NCBI GenBank assembly: GCA_015179025.1
Contig: WHUX01000330.1
Coordinates: forward strand, 1 to 42,718
Direction: 5' to 3'
DNA length: 42,718 bases
From: Terfezia claveryi
Taxonomy: Eukaryota > Ascomycota > Pezizomycetes > Pezizales > Pezizaceae
Part shown: positions 1 to 9,915 of the stretch, piece by piece
Position numbering within the stretch: position 1 is the stretch's first letter
How the letters are laid out: each line of letters opens with the position of its first letter
Made by a program: the position numbers and the translations under genes
The notes under the pieces: generated by a model
The model's database searches: none
Seen by the model: only the letters and a program-made list of their open reading frames with translations
Told to the model about the DNA's origin: nothing

Positions 1-2885
1 CTGTAGGGCTAATTGTATCGCAAAGAGTTCGTTGTCTATTACCATTACCTGGTTATCCAAATAGCCACCATAATCCTCTGTTGTACCTCCTTTCTGGTCT
101 TCACTATGGACTCCACTTACTACTATCTCTTTCCTTCCTATGCCATCTGTGTAATACATCCTCTAACCCTCTTTTAAGAGTGAGCCTATTCTTACTGCCC
201 ATGGGCCTAGCTGTTTGGAGAGCTCAGACTTAGAGTCCATGATTACCTTGTGGATAATAGGGAAGGGTATGGTGTCCTCTCTATCACCCCATGAGACTAT
301 GTTCGGAGTTCCGCCATTTAGGTAGAAGGCTTCGGATATCGGAGTTCTCAGCTGGTGTAAATTATTGCTTTGGAGCCATAAGGTATCTGCTTCAATGTAT
401 ACCCTAATTTGTTGGTCACCTGTCCTAACCGCTCTTGCTGCCTAGTACTGCTTCATATTCTCTATCTTATCTTGTAGCAGTTCAATATTGGAAATCCAAC
501 CTAGTGTCTTATAGCTTGACCTGTAATACCCTCCTGTAATCTTTTGTATGGCTTGATTTTCTAGATATTGTATTGGTAGTAAAAGCTGCTAATATTGAGG
601 TTGCCATAGCTCTGCTCCCCATGTGAAAATACTATGAATGCAGCTGGTGTAGAGTGTTCTTAATGCCAGTGGGCTCATACCTCTATTTTGGTTACCTAGG
701 TTAGTAAAAACTTTCAGCATTTTCTCTGCCTTTGATATTCTGTCAATAATGTGTACTTTCTATAAGAGGTTGCTGCTAATGGTGATACCTAGAGTTTTGC
801 AGTACTTGATCTTACCTTTCTTATGGAAATCTAATCTCAACTCCTTGCTTGGGTCCTATTGAAGCTTGTTTTCTTATGCTGTTGTGTTGAGTGCTTAGTC
901 TACCTTCTTGACCAAACGATCATGGTTTCTGGTATTGAAGCTGCTTATAATAAGGGGGTTGATATTATCCACGTATGAGAAAAGCAGCACTAAAGGTGTA
1001 TTTGTGGGTGCATAGTCAAGATTCAGATAGTTGCTTGACCTTGTTGTTAAAGGCAAAGAGCATAACTCTATAGCTTTCTTCAGGCTATGTGCTATATAGA
1101 TTAGCTATAGAACAGATGAGAGAGAACTGCCTTGTAGTGCTCCCTGATCTATATGTCTGCATCCTCTGGTTAGACCGTCCCAAGAAATAGGAAAAGAATA
1201 TGGTTGCAAGAACTGGTTGACAAATCTGATCATCCTCTAAGGTATGTTTGTATTGTGGAGGATCTAAATAAGCCTTACTCTTCGGACATTATTAAATGCC
1301 AATACTATATCTTTCCCAAGTAATATTACCTTTTTCCCTTCTTCCAAAGCCCTTTTTGCTCTTGAAATGGTAATCATCATTGCATCTATTACTAATTTAC
1401 CTTTCCATGAGCCATATTGTAGTGAGTAGAATAGGCTGTTTTCTTGTTGGAGCTCGTCTGCTATAATAGTCTCTGATAATTTGCCGACTGTATTTGAGAG
1501 TACAATTAGTCTCTACCCTTTAACCTGAGAGTAATCCTTCCCTAGTTTGGGTATCATAACTATTGATAGGTCTTTTTAAGTTTTGGGGGGGGAAATGTTG
1601 TCTTCTGAGACTCTTGCTATATCATTGAGAAGGGTGATGCCGAGTTTGGTATCTTTGATCAGCTTTATAAGGCGATATGATATCTCGTCTAGTCCTGGTA
1701 CTAAGCAGTTTATGGTTTTCCCCAGTGCCTTTTTTACCTTCCTGATGCTAGAGTTTTCTGCCGTTTAGTATCTTGCTAGAGATACAACAATTACTGGTAG
1801 TTCTGGACTTAACTGTTCTCCTGTAACTAGGTGATGCTTTTGAAAAGCTGAGATTTTGCTACTGTCCATTGATAGAGTTATACTGTCTTTGTCTGTAAGG
1901 TTTCCCATGATTAGAATAAACTTGAAGGGGTCCCTAGCTATCCTAGCTATATCCCACGGATAGCGCTATCCCTGCTCCTCTAGAAACTTCTGCCAGCATG
2001 CCCTCTTTTTCCTCTAAATTAGCCTCCTAAGTTTTTTGCTCTCCTCTTTATACCCTTCCCCTTCTGATCTTCCTGCTCTGCGAGTAGTTTCTAGTTGTTC
2101 AGATATTTCTTTGTTCTACCATTTTTTGCTATGTTGGTGTACTGACTTATAGATGAGGTAGGTATAGTTGAACTCTTGAAGGGTCTGGTATGCTTCTCCG
2201 AAATATGTTGGTTTGAATAGCTCTTTATTTTCTTTATCCTTATCAAAATATTCCTCCTACCATTTCCAATTGATCGTAGTGTACCGGCAGGCTTCTGGGA
2301 TGTTGGATTTGATATACTCTGAGATGACTACATGGTCTGAACCTATCTATGATAACTGATTGTCTGGGTGATTCTGCTACACAATTTGAGAGCCTTTGAA
2401 GACTAGATCAAGTAAGCTTCTGTGTTCACCCCATTGGAATGTGTGTGATTAGTAGTTCACTTGTTGGGTGAAGTGGTTTGAGCTAGCCCAGGTTTGTACT
2501 ATGTTGCCTCAGTTAGACTATAGGCCCCCCTAAGGTGGATGATAAGTATTGAAGTCCCCTATAACTAGCGACTTGCTATTTAGTGGGATCCTGTTGAGGT
2601 CTGCCTGTAGTGTTGTTATGGGGTCCTTCCCATTAAGGTAGACCCCTATAACTGTAGTATCTCCTAGATGTATACAGGAGATGTTATAGCTGATGTGTGA
2701 ACTTGCTGCCCTAACATGCCTAGTAGTGACGTATCCTGTAATTCTGCTGTATTCGTAGAGTATGGTGATGCATCTGAAACTAGGGTGATTGTGTGTGCAG
2801 GGGCTGTCTGGTGTCTGATATATAACTGGTTCCCCTATGAAAATGATATCCGAGTCTTTAGAATGCTCAAGGAAAGCATGAGTGT
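1..2885 (-). pseudogene. LINE (Tad-like) ORF2: endonuclease - reverse transcriptase - RNase H, decayed
   Basis: Reading the minus strand from about 2885 down gives one nearly continuous ORF2. An APE-type endonuclease comes first: its core reads IIFIGEPV near 2830 and GDFNTYHPP near 2535. The reverse transcriptase follows, with KDIVLAFNNV near 1285, GALQGSSLS near 1125 and SYVDN at 961-978. An RNase H start is at the left edge, with YYTDG near 150 and DNELFAI near 25. The frame is kept, but many stops interrupt it, mostly TAG where Trp or Gln is expected and a few TAA. The second catalytic Asp of the YxDD box reads Asn. In life this protein would nick the target and copy the element's RNA by target-primed reverse transcription; this copy cannot. 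The 3' end of the element lies left of the window. Confidence 0.88.
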
Positions 2886-4258
2886 TGATCCAGAAATCGA
2901 GGAGCAGGACTCCAAGGCAGAAACATCGGCAGATGAGATCGACTATCGGGATTGCATGGAAGACAAGGTGCAGAGCTTCCCAAGCTTCAGGAAGAACGAA
3001 GGCCCTATCCAGACGGCGTCCTGAAACGAGAAAGTAATACATCAAGCGGTCAAGGAAGGGCTACCTATCCCAAAGCTATAGAGCAGCAACCCCCCCCCAT
3101 GCCACATTCCACCATTACAGTCATCTTCAGGTAAACAGGAAGAAAGCATGCCATTGTCATCGGGAGCTGGAAACACAGCAACATCCACTACAACCCGCAG
3201 GCCTACATCCACAAACTCCAACAAGACCCCAATTGAGAGAGCTAAGAGGATCTACCCTTACGAAGGGGGCAAGGAGAGCCCGAAGAAATGCGCCGACATT
3301 ACGATCATCCCACATCACCAGGACACAGTCAGCTGTGTACTAATCAGCCATTGCATAAAGCTACCAAATAACACAGAATGGATGCATAGCTTCATTCAAT
3401 GCTTCAACATGAAGTCGGACAGAGTACTCAAGGGGAGAATCAGGGCGGTCAAGGTTGAAGGATTCAAATCCTACCCAACCGAGAGGGAAATCACTATCAC
3501 ACATCCCCCAAATACCTCAAGTGAAGAACTCACTCACATAGTAGCCACTTTAAGAAGAGAAATGTACTGTACTTCAACACAACACCCAGATAGTAAGGTA
3601 GTCTCAGTCAATCGCGACACAATTGAACTAGTCATCCCAGGTCTATCAGGAAAGAAAGGAGAGAAGGCTTGGGATAGGGCGGACAAAATTACACAGGGGT
3701 TGGACATCCCATTGGCAGTGCGATCACCCAAATGGCTAGTAAGAAACAGATTCAGAGGGGATAGTTATGAAGGGAAACAGTGCTCCCTAAGGTTCTCGGT
3801 ATATAGGAAAGACCTAATCAGACTAGACTCACCACTCCCAATTCCGATCCCAGGAGAAGGCTTTGCATACATTTACGAACGTCATAAGGACAAGGCTTTT
3901 TATGTGGATTCGCTAGGCCACACGGTCTCAGAACCAAGACCAACATACAGCCCGATACCCATCCCTCGAGAGGTCCACTGCATATACTGCAACCTCAACA
4001 ACCACAAGGTAGAAGACTGTTACCGCCGCATCCAAAACGAGAGGCACAACACCAACAAACTGAAACAAGCCCGCAAGGGAAAGCAAGTCCCCAATGAATA
4101 CTAGCCCCATCAGAAACGAAGGAGGGGGAGTGAGAAGAGTTGAAGGAGGGGGAGCGAGAAGAAACGAAGGGCAAGGAAGGCAAAGAAGTAGAAGGGATCG
4201 GGAGGAAAGGAGGCTTCTTATTTCATACTGTAACGTCAATAATAACACCATAGACCGC
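2881..4258 (+). pseudogene. LINE ORF1 (gag-like, CCHC knuckle) plus first codons of ORF2, inverted 5' segment
   Basis: This is the 5' half of a LINE, opposite in strand to the ORF2 body at 1-2885. The long open part is 3148-4104 (318 aa), and open reading continues upstream in another frame (2952-3134). A run of nine Cs at 3090-3098 separates the two frames and is the likely slip site. A CCHC zinc knuckle (C-x2-C-x4-H-x4-C) lies at 3979-4020 near the ORF1 C terminus, as in nucleic-acid-binding ORF1 proteins. A second ORF starts at ATG 4094, overlapping the ORF1 stop by 11 bp, a common ORF1/ORF2 coupling. It reaches the endonuclease start motif SYCNVNNN and then breaks off at about 4258. The missing continuation is what begins the minus-strand ORF2. 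Confidence 0.75.
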
Positions 4259-4739
4259 CTAATGATGTGCGTCACTTGCATCTTCCAAACAAAAGACAAA
4301 ATCCGGCGCTGTTCCCTTCAAAAATATGGTGTTGGTGGTCTGGAATACCTTTACCCCGACACATAGCTTCTTCAATGCTTGAAACGTAGGCTTATACATT
4401 TCCTCTTCTGTACCCATACCCCTTTTCATCGCCAAAGCCTTGGCTCTAACCTTATCCCACCTAGAGAGTCCGTGAGGCAATTTTACAGGAAGGCTGTCAG
4501 CGCTATATTGCTGGACGATCCGTTTCTCCCAACTCTCTCTGTGTGAGACAGATCCTTCATCTTTGATATCGGTCCCTTGCCCCTTGGGCAATATGCTGGT
4601 CTGTACTGCTAGTAGGTGAAATCTCGCTTCCTCTAATGCTGATTTCTTGTTTTTTGTTTGCTTGAGTTATACTAGACAACTCTTGTTCTTTGAACTGTAG
4701 CTCTTGCTTTAATTGTGACGTGACTTTGCTGAGTTGCAC
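4259..4739 (-). pseudogene. Broken gene fragment at the LINE insertion point
   Basis: Two overlapping minus-strand frames join head to tail. The piece at 4557-4739 gives a short coiled-coil-like N terminus (Glu/Gln/Lys-rich, about residues 1-35). The piece at 4259-4591 continues for about 110 residues ending in DFVFCLED. A frame change lies somewhere in 4557-4591. The downstream end stops exactly where the LINE begins, so the gene was probably split by the insertion and its 3' part would lie left of the window. I do not recognise the family. The fragment may itself be part of an older repeat. Confidence 0.35.
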
Positions 4740-5014
4740 GCCAATCTAGCACCTAGTTAGGCCTTGAATATCTTAATACAGAAGTAGGTTCCGTTGACTG
4801 TACCAGGAAGAGAAAACTTTTGAACTTTCTGACACAGTGGGGCATGTCCATTCCAAATATGTCGGTCCACTCTATGTGTGAATCCAAAGCCGTTAGTCAA
4901 AGACTACCGCTACGAGGTGAGAGTTACAATAACTTGCTATCATAAAGTTCATCAAGAAAATCAGGATCGTATAGACCATCTGATCCTTGAATTAGACTGT
5001 CTAATCATGACAGT
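4740..5014. other. No gene seen
   Basis: A/T-richer spacer between the broken fragment and the GC-rich element. The short reading frame at 4878-5111 runs into the repeat and has no coding character. Confidence 0.5.
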
Positions 5015-5403
5015 GCAGTGTTCTCAACAGGCCAGGCCAGGCCGGCCGGCCGGGGCTGGGCCTTATTCAGGCCGGCCTGATAGAAGGCCTGGGCCGGTCC
5101 AGGCGGCCTGAATAAGGCAGGCCGCCTGAATAGCCTGAATAGCCTGGACCATGGCCTGAATAGCCTGGACCACGGCCTGAATAGCCTGGACTACGGCCTG
5201 AATAGCCTGAATAGCCTGAATAGCCTGGACGGCCTGCTTACGGCCTGAATAGCCTGGGCCAGCCTGGGGCCGGTCCAGGCTATTCAGGCCTTCTGAAAGT
5301 CAGGCCGGGGCCGCCCCAGGCGGTTTCAGGCCCGCACAGACCTCGGCCCCCAGGCCAGGCTTCAGGCGGCCTGGTCGGCGGCCTGGCCGGTTGAGAACAC
5401 TGC
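5015..5403. mobile_element. 389-bp GC-rich element with terminal inverted repeats
   Basis: The left end GCAGTGTTCTCAAC (5015-5028) is the exact reverse complement of the right end GTTGAGAACACTGC (5390-5403). The match continues inward with one mismatch through GGCCAGGCC. The interior is very GC-rich and built from GGCC and CCTGAATAGCCTGGAC units in both orientations. Ends of the CAGTG...CACTG kind recall hAT-type non-autonomous elements, but no 8-bp target duplication is visible (TGACAGTG on the left, CCCGGGAC on the right), so the class is an inference. Confidence 0.6.
5118..5262. repeat. Tandem array of CCTGAATAG / CCTGGAC units
   Basis: Inside the GC-rich element, CCTGAATAG and CCTGGAC blocks alternate as a degenerate repeat with a main period of 21 bp (units such as GGCCTGAATAGCCTGGACCA) and shorter 9-10 bp steps. 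Confidence 0.7.
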
Positions 5404-5693
5404 CCGGGACTCCGACTCTAATGTGGATTTGGGTATTCCTGGGGGTGGCACCGCGGTAATCGTTAGTCTGAGAGACTTGAGCAGCCCTGGCTTCCCCTGG
5501 GACGATTGAAGGGGCAGCAGAAGCATGTGGCCCATTTTCGGTGTATTGAGGACTGATAGCCAGTGGTAGTATGACCGCTTCAGACTGGCCACATGCCTGG
5601 CACATAGGAGTCGATCCATCCGTTGACCTGCCCGTGCCTTTGAAGTCTGGAGTGCCAAGATAAGTGGCCTGTGAGAGGTGCGGATTCGTTGAC
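5404..5693 (-). CDS. Possible ORF, hypothetical, truncated by the GC-rich element
   Basis: From ATG 5693 the minus strand stays open for about 97 codons with Ser/Thr/Pro-rich sequence and one CxxC pair, and then runs into the terminal repeat of the GC-rich element. The reading beyond 5403 is repeat translation. I do not recognise it, codon use gives no firm support, and it may be a chance frame or a gene whose 3' end was displaced by the element. Confidence 0.2.
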
Positions 5694-6292
5694 ATAGTGA
5701 CTGCGGTTACGGGGAGCTTGATTAGCTGCAGAAGCGATCCGGTGAGGCAGAGCTGTTGCAGTGAGAAGCATGAGACCAAGAAGTTGGGAGTGTCTGAGTC
5801 TGGCTAACGTGAGTGGGATACAGTCGTATCGGGCGTTTGTGTCATAGGTGCTCGCTGAGCTCGTACTGACATGAATATGAACCTTATGGCGACCCCGCCG
5901 AAACCCTATACCCAAACTAGGCTAGAGCGACATGCAGCAGAATATGTGGCCACCGGTAGTACAGGGCCCCACGAGTCACGAGCTGAGCTTATTGAGCAGA
6001 CTCTTGACAGGGGATTTTTCTTTGATTTTTCTTTTTTTAGCAGCGCGGGAGCTGCTGGACCGGCTTCAAGAGCTTAGTGTATATGGCGATATACTAGGGT
6101 TTCCTGCGGATGGAAAGTTTAGATGAGGATGATCCATTGGCCTTTGTATTTAGTTCATTTATCATTTTGTTACCTCACGCGTGTGGAAAAGCTCGAGCCT
6201 GCTCGTGTACCGGGCTGCTGTAGTTCACGGGTGGGATATTAGCGGTTCAGTATGCCATGGAGAGTTGCAAGTGATATCGATCAGGGTGAGGT

Positions 6293-6490
6293 TTAAGGAT
6301 GATTGCAGAACAGCCTAGGTGCATTGGTTGTATGACGGTCAATTCTAGGAATGTAAAGTGATACGAGATCGCCAACATCAAATTGCGCAATATGTTGGGA
6401 TTTGCTGTATTTTATACTCATCTGAGTACGGGCCTTTGTTAGTCTGGTTGGCACGAACCCTCTTTTAGCATTTGTAGTTCTTAGTAGCAA
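6293..6490 (-). pseudogene. Integrase/transposase C-terminal fragment
   Basis: About 60 residues on the minus strand contain the motif VGDLVSLYIPRIDR, preceded by a Lys/Arg-rich helix. This resembles the C-terminal region of DDE integrases of the Ginger/KRAB-linked integrase type, where V-G-D-x-V-S-x-x-I-P-x-I-D-R is typical. No catalytic core is found in the neighbouring sequence, so this is a relic. The dispersed motif TAGTCTGGTTGGCAC overlaps its N-terminal part (6440-6454). Confidence 0.45.
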
Positions 6491-6551
6491 AAGCGAAGCT
6501 ATGCGAACGACTAGAGGTTGGTATTGTTAGTCTGGTTGGGTATTGAGCGTA

Positions 6552-6690
6552 CGTTATGTGGCGAGCTGAGCCTTCGTTATGTGGCAAGCATGCATTATGT
6601 GGCGAGCATGCATTATGTGGCGAGCATGCATTTTGTGGCAAGCATACGAGCCTACGTTATGTGGCAAGCATCTTGTGTGGTAAGCATAGG
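6552..6690 (+). repeat. 18-bp minisatellite (CATTATGTGGCGAGCATG type)
   Basis: Roughly six imperfect copies of TATGTGGC(G/A)AGCATGCAT follow each other, the central ones at an exact 18-bp period. The short reading frame across it (repeated YVASMH) is a by-product of the repeat. Confidence 0.7.
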
Positions 6691-6759
6691 TATGGCCAGT
6701 GGTACCGGTAAGCGGGTCAGAGGCCTCTTGTGCTCACACTTGCATATTGAGACATGTTA

Positions 6760-8460
6760 AGCACCCTTGGACAGTCATATGTCTAGTTCAGGGTAATGAG
6801 CTCACCCGATAGCCACATTATCTCAATTATCAAGATACCGTAAACAATCATTTTTCTCATACTTGCGGACCGGCCATTCCGTATTCTCCCGCGGGCCCGG
6901 GCCAGCCAGGAGATGGGTGATCTCCTGGGCAACCCGGGCCTCTTGCGAGTTTAATTTTCTCGCGGGGGGGGGCCGGAACATACATATTGTTACTAATTTG
7001 TTAGCAGATAAATATATCACTATGTCGCATATTCAGCTCGGCCGAGCTCTGCCTAGTCCAGGCCGGCCCGTTGAGATGCCGTCGCCCCAACTAGTGGCCT
7101 CTTGCAAGACCTACTTAGTAACTATATGAAATAGACACTAAATCTAACCTACCTCCAAAAGCTACTCTAAAAGTTGGAGTTATATATCGCTGTGCAACAT
7201 GTGAGCTAGCAACACCGTAATTAATCATCCTCACCACCTGAGTTATCTAACAGATGGGTAGGTACTGTAGTTGTATCTCCACCAGCTGGAGCTGCAGATT
7301 ACGGGGCCAGCTATTTTCCCGTCTACTGATACCAGGATTCAAGAAGGGAGTTTAATATCGTAATTTCAACCCTCTCTACTCTAACAGGGTTTTCCTCAGT
7401 CGGGTAAGAGGACTATTGATCAAGGTTCGAGAATCGCCCCAAAAGATCGATGATAAGAGCCGCCTTGCACTCTGCAGCTCTCTTTCCCCAAAAAACACCG
7501 TAGTTGGAGCCGAAGAGCTCAGGTGCGGCTCGAGGGAAGGTGTCGCAGAGCTCGGCTTCTCGTAGCATCTGTTTGTCATTTTGATGGTGCTCCGGGGAGA
7601 TCTCACGGGTGGTCGATTTATTGGGGGGCTTTCCTCCGGACTTGCTGTGGGGTTGTCCGCGTTGCGACGACGTTCTCGGGCTTCTCGTCGCCGCTGGCTA
7701 CACTCCTTCCGTGGCTCTTCACCCTCACGAGACTGCTCGTTCATCCTAAACTTTGCACTTCTTTGAAAACCGATTGCGCTGGCGGGCTACAAGTAGCCGC
7801 GTTATGTTTCTTCTTTGGCATGAGACTAAGGGGGAGGGGGAGAAGGGGAGGACAATCTCGCTGAGTCATCCTCCACTTTCTGCCGACCCCCCCCCCCCCC
7901 CAATAGTTACCCTGAACTCAGGAACGCAGATTTATGTTTTTTTTTTTTTTTTTCTTTTTAAAAAACACATTACTCCTATTCGGTCCCAGTAAGGGGAGGT
8001 CCCATGCTGTCATTAACAGTCTTGCGCCCGATGACCAAAAGAGGCCTGCAGAAATTCGACCCAAAGAGCGCAGGTGGAAACAATATTATGAAGCGGAAAA
8101 TAAACAAAAACCCTCTAGCTACACATACTACCTGCCAATCTCGCTCTAGTGCTTGAAGATATCGATTGTAACCGCAGGATCGCTGGTACCAAAGTTGTGT
8201 ATGAAGTGGTGTAAAATATTCAGATTTATGTTTTGACCTGCTGAACTACGTAACATGGGTGAAAAGAATGAGTTTGGCAGTAAAGGGGGCTGGTATACTT
8301 ATTGCTTGACTTGTGAAGTTCATTTAGGAATGAGAAAGAGACCTTTTATATTACACTATAGCACGATGTGTATACCAGCAATTCTCATCCATTACCACAT
8401 TACGCCAACTCATGACTTACATTTCTTCCACAAATCCCTCCCACATGTAACTAATATATA
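6760..8460. other. Long stretch without a supported gene
   Basis: Contains a run of Cs near 7888-7901 and a run of Ts near 7935-7953. Overlapping Arg/Ser-rich frames at 7376-7864 occur on both strands and look like composition artefacts. Nothing else can be supported. Confidence 0.5.
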
Positions 8461-9055
8461 GAACAAAATATCAAAATCCTCAGCTAAACAATCCCAATCG
8501 ACAAAATGAACTAAACACATCCAAATACAACTTCGGAAATTCCAACATATCCTCATGAACTTCGTTGTCATCCGTATTCAGACTCTTCGCTCTCAAAATC
8601 GAAAAAAAAAGAGTTCCGGGGTAGTAAGTATACCGCATTTTCACCGAGGGAGTTGAGGGATAGTCAGAAGATCCTGAGCTGGATCTGGCCGCCCATGGAC
8701 AGCTAGCAATTCCCACGAAACATGAATGGAAAGCTAGTTGGCTTGGGGATATTAAGCCGGGCAACCTACGGAGTCTAGGAAGCAGTTGAAGGAGGGCGTG
8801 GGGCACTGGTTGGAGCTCAGGGCTCAGGCGGAGAAGGCGGAAGCCCAGTAAGAAGGAGTTGAGGATCGAAGAGAAGGAGGATAGGGGGAATGTTAGAGCT
8901 CTTTGGCAGACGAAGAATTCATATCGCTCATTATTACTACGCACGTAGTGATAGCCGTACGGCCACTTACATAACGCGCTCCAATTCGCCAATTGAAACC
9001 CCCTCCATGAATATTCCCCCCCCATCCTCCTTCCCAAACCCCCCCAAACAACAAC

Positions 9056-9144
9056 TAATGAAAAATAAATAAAATAAATAAAATAAATAAAATAAATAAA
9101 ATAAATAAAATAAATAAAATAAATAAAATAAATAAATAAATAAT
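9056..9144. repeat. Microsatellite, 9-bp unit AAATAAATA
   Basis: About nine near-perfect copies of the 9-mer AAATAAAAT/AAATAAATA. On the minus strand it reads as repeated Phe-Ile-Tyr, which creates spurious long frames. Confidence 0.9.
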
Positions 9145-9206
9145 AGAGACAGGACAGGAGACAGAGCCCCTCGCCCTGCAGAGCCCACGTTGACGGGTGG
9201 AGCACG

Positions 9207-9345
9207 TTGCCGAGTTAAGGAAACTGCTGGAGACGGGGCTGATTGAGGAGGTTATCAAGCAGGGCGTAGCGGAGATGAAGCTTGTCAAGGAGATGCTGGA
9301 GGGGCAAAGCCGTGGGAGCCTCTGGAGGAGGAGCCGGTGAAGGAC
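9207..9345 (+). pseudogene. Possible relic exon, helical
   Basis: One plus-strand frame gives an amphipathic stretch (ELRKLLETGLIEEV, then EMKLVKEMLEG) between two stops. A similar charged helical piece ending AQAEKAEAQ lies at 8764-8855, upstream of the microsatellite and directly before GTAAGA. The phases do not fit a simple two-exon join. It may be a gene remnant cut by the microsatellite; family unknown. Confidence 0.2.
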
Positions 9346-9915
9346 AGTGGGAGTATTTTGAGAGGAAGGCTCCGGTGCAGAACGCTTGAGCGGGAGTATG
9401 GCATGGTTGCAGAGTTTGGGGTCTGCCGTTCTCTGTATAATGGCACCGCACCGCTCGAAATCCTTACCAAAACAATGTATAGACAGACACACACTCATGA
9501 AAAGGGCTCTTACCTCTATTCCACGCCAGCCCGTCTTTCCTTACATTTCATCGCTGACTTGTGACATCTTACTATCTGGTATGATGCTTATTGTGTATAT
9601 TTGATGGCATACGTAGGAGGTTGGGGAATCAAAAATAAACTAGAAATTCCATACAACAACGGTGGCTTGGAGGGACCTCATGTGTATCTCGAGTCCCTAT
9701 GTACCTCGGGGGAGTGACATACATAACCGTTATCCAGACAATCGATATCCTCTTTGCTTCTCTCCTCTGCCAAACAAACATCCAAGAAATGTCGAGCACA
9801 AAAACAAAAAAGCAGACTTCATCCTCCTATATATGAAAACCAAAACAAATCTTAGGACAAAACGAGAATCAGGCCCCCTCCTCTCTCCTAATCCCATCCT
9901 GCTCACCCCCTCCTG

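Larger units (their letters stand above)
1..4258 (-). mobile_element. Tad-clade LINE insertion with inverted 5' end
   Basis: The two LINE segments above form one element. The sense part is on the minus strand, joined near 2880-2900 to an inverted 5' part that ends at about 4258. ORF2 is cut between its first endonuclease residues (plus strand, up to about 4258) and the directly following residues (minus strand, from about 2890). Sharing one break point is the expected product of twin priming. The polyA end and target duplication cannot be checked because the 3' end is outside the window. Confidence 0.7.

Noticed and set aside
1..2530. Reassignment of TAG to Trp in the LINE
   Set aside because: The host genes use TAG as stop (ddi1 ends in it), Gln codons also became TAG/TAA, and the changes fit CpA-to-TpA mutation.
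5015..5403. CRISPR-like array in the GC-rich repeat
   Set aside because: No constant repeat with unique spacers of even length; the units are contiguous and degenerate, and the genome is eukaryotic.
7376..7864. Arg/Ser-rich frames on both strands
   Set aside because: Opposite frames overlap fully and neither shows recognisable content.
8480..9205. 241-codon minus-strand frame
   Set aside because: A large part is translated microsatellite (repeated FIY), and the rest has no coding signature.
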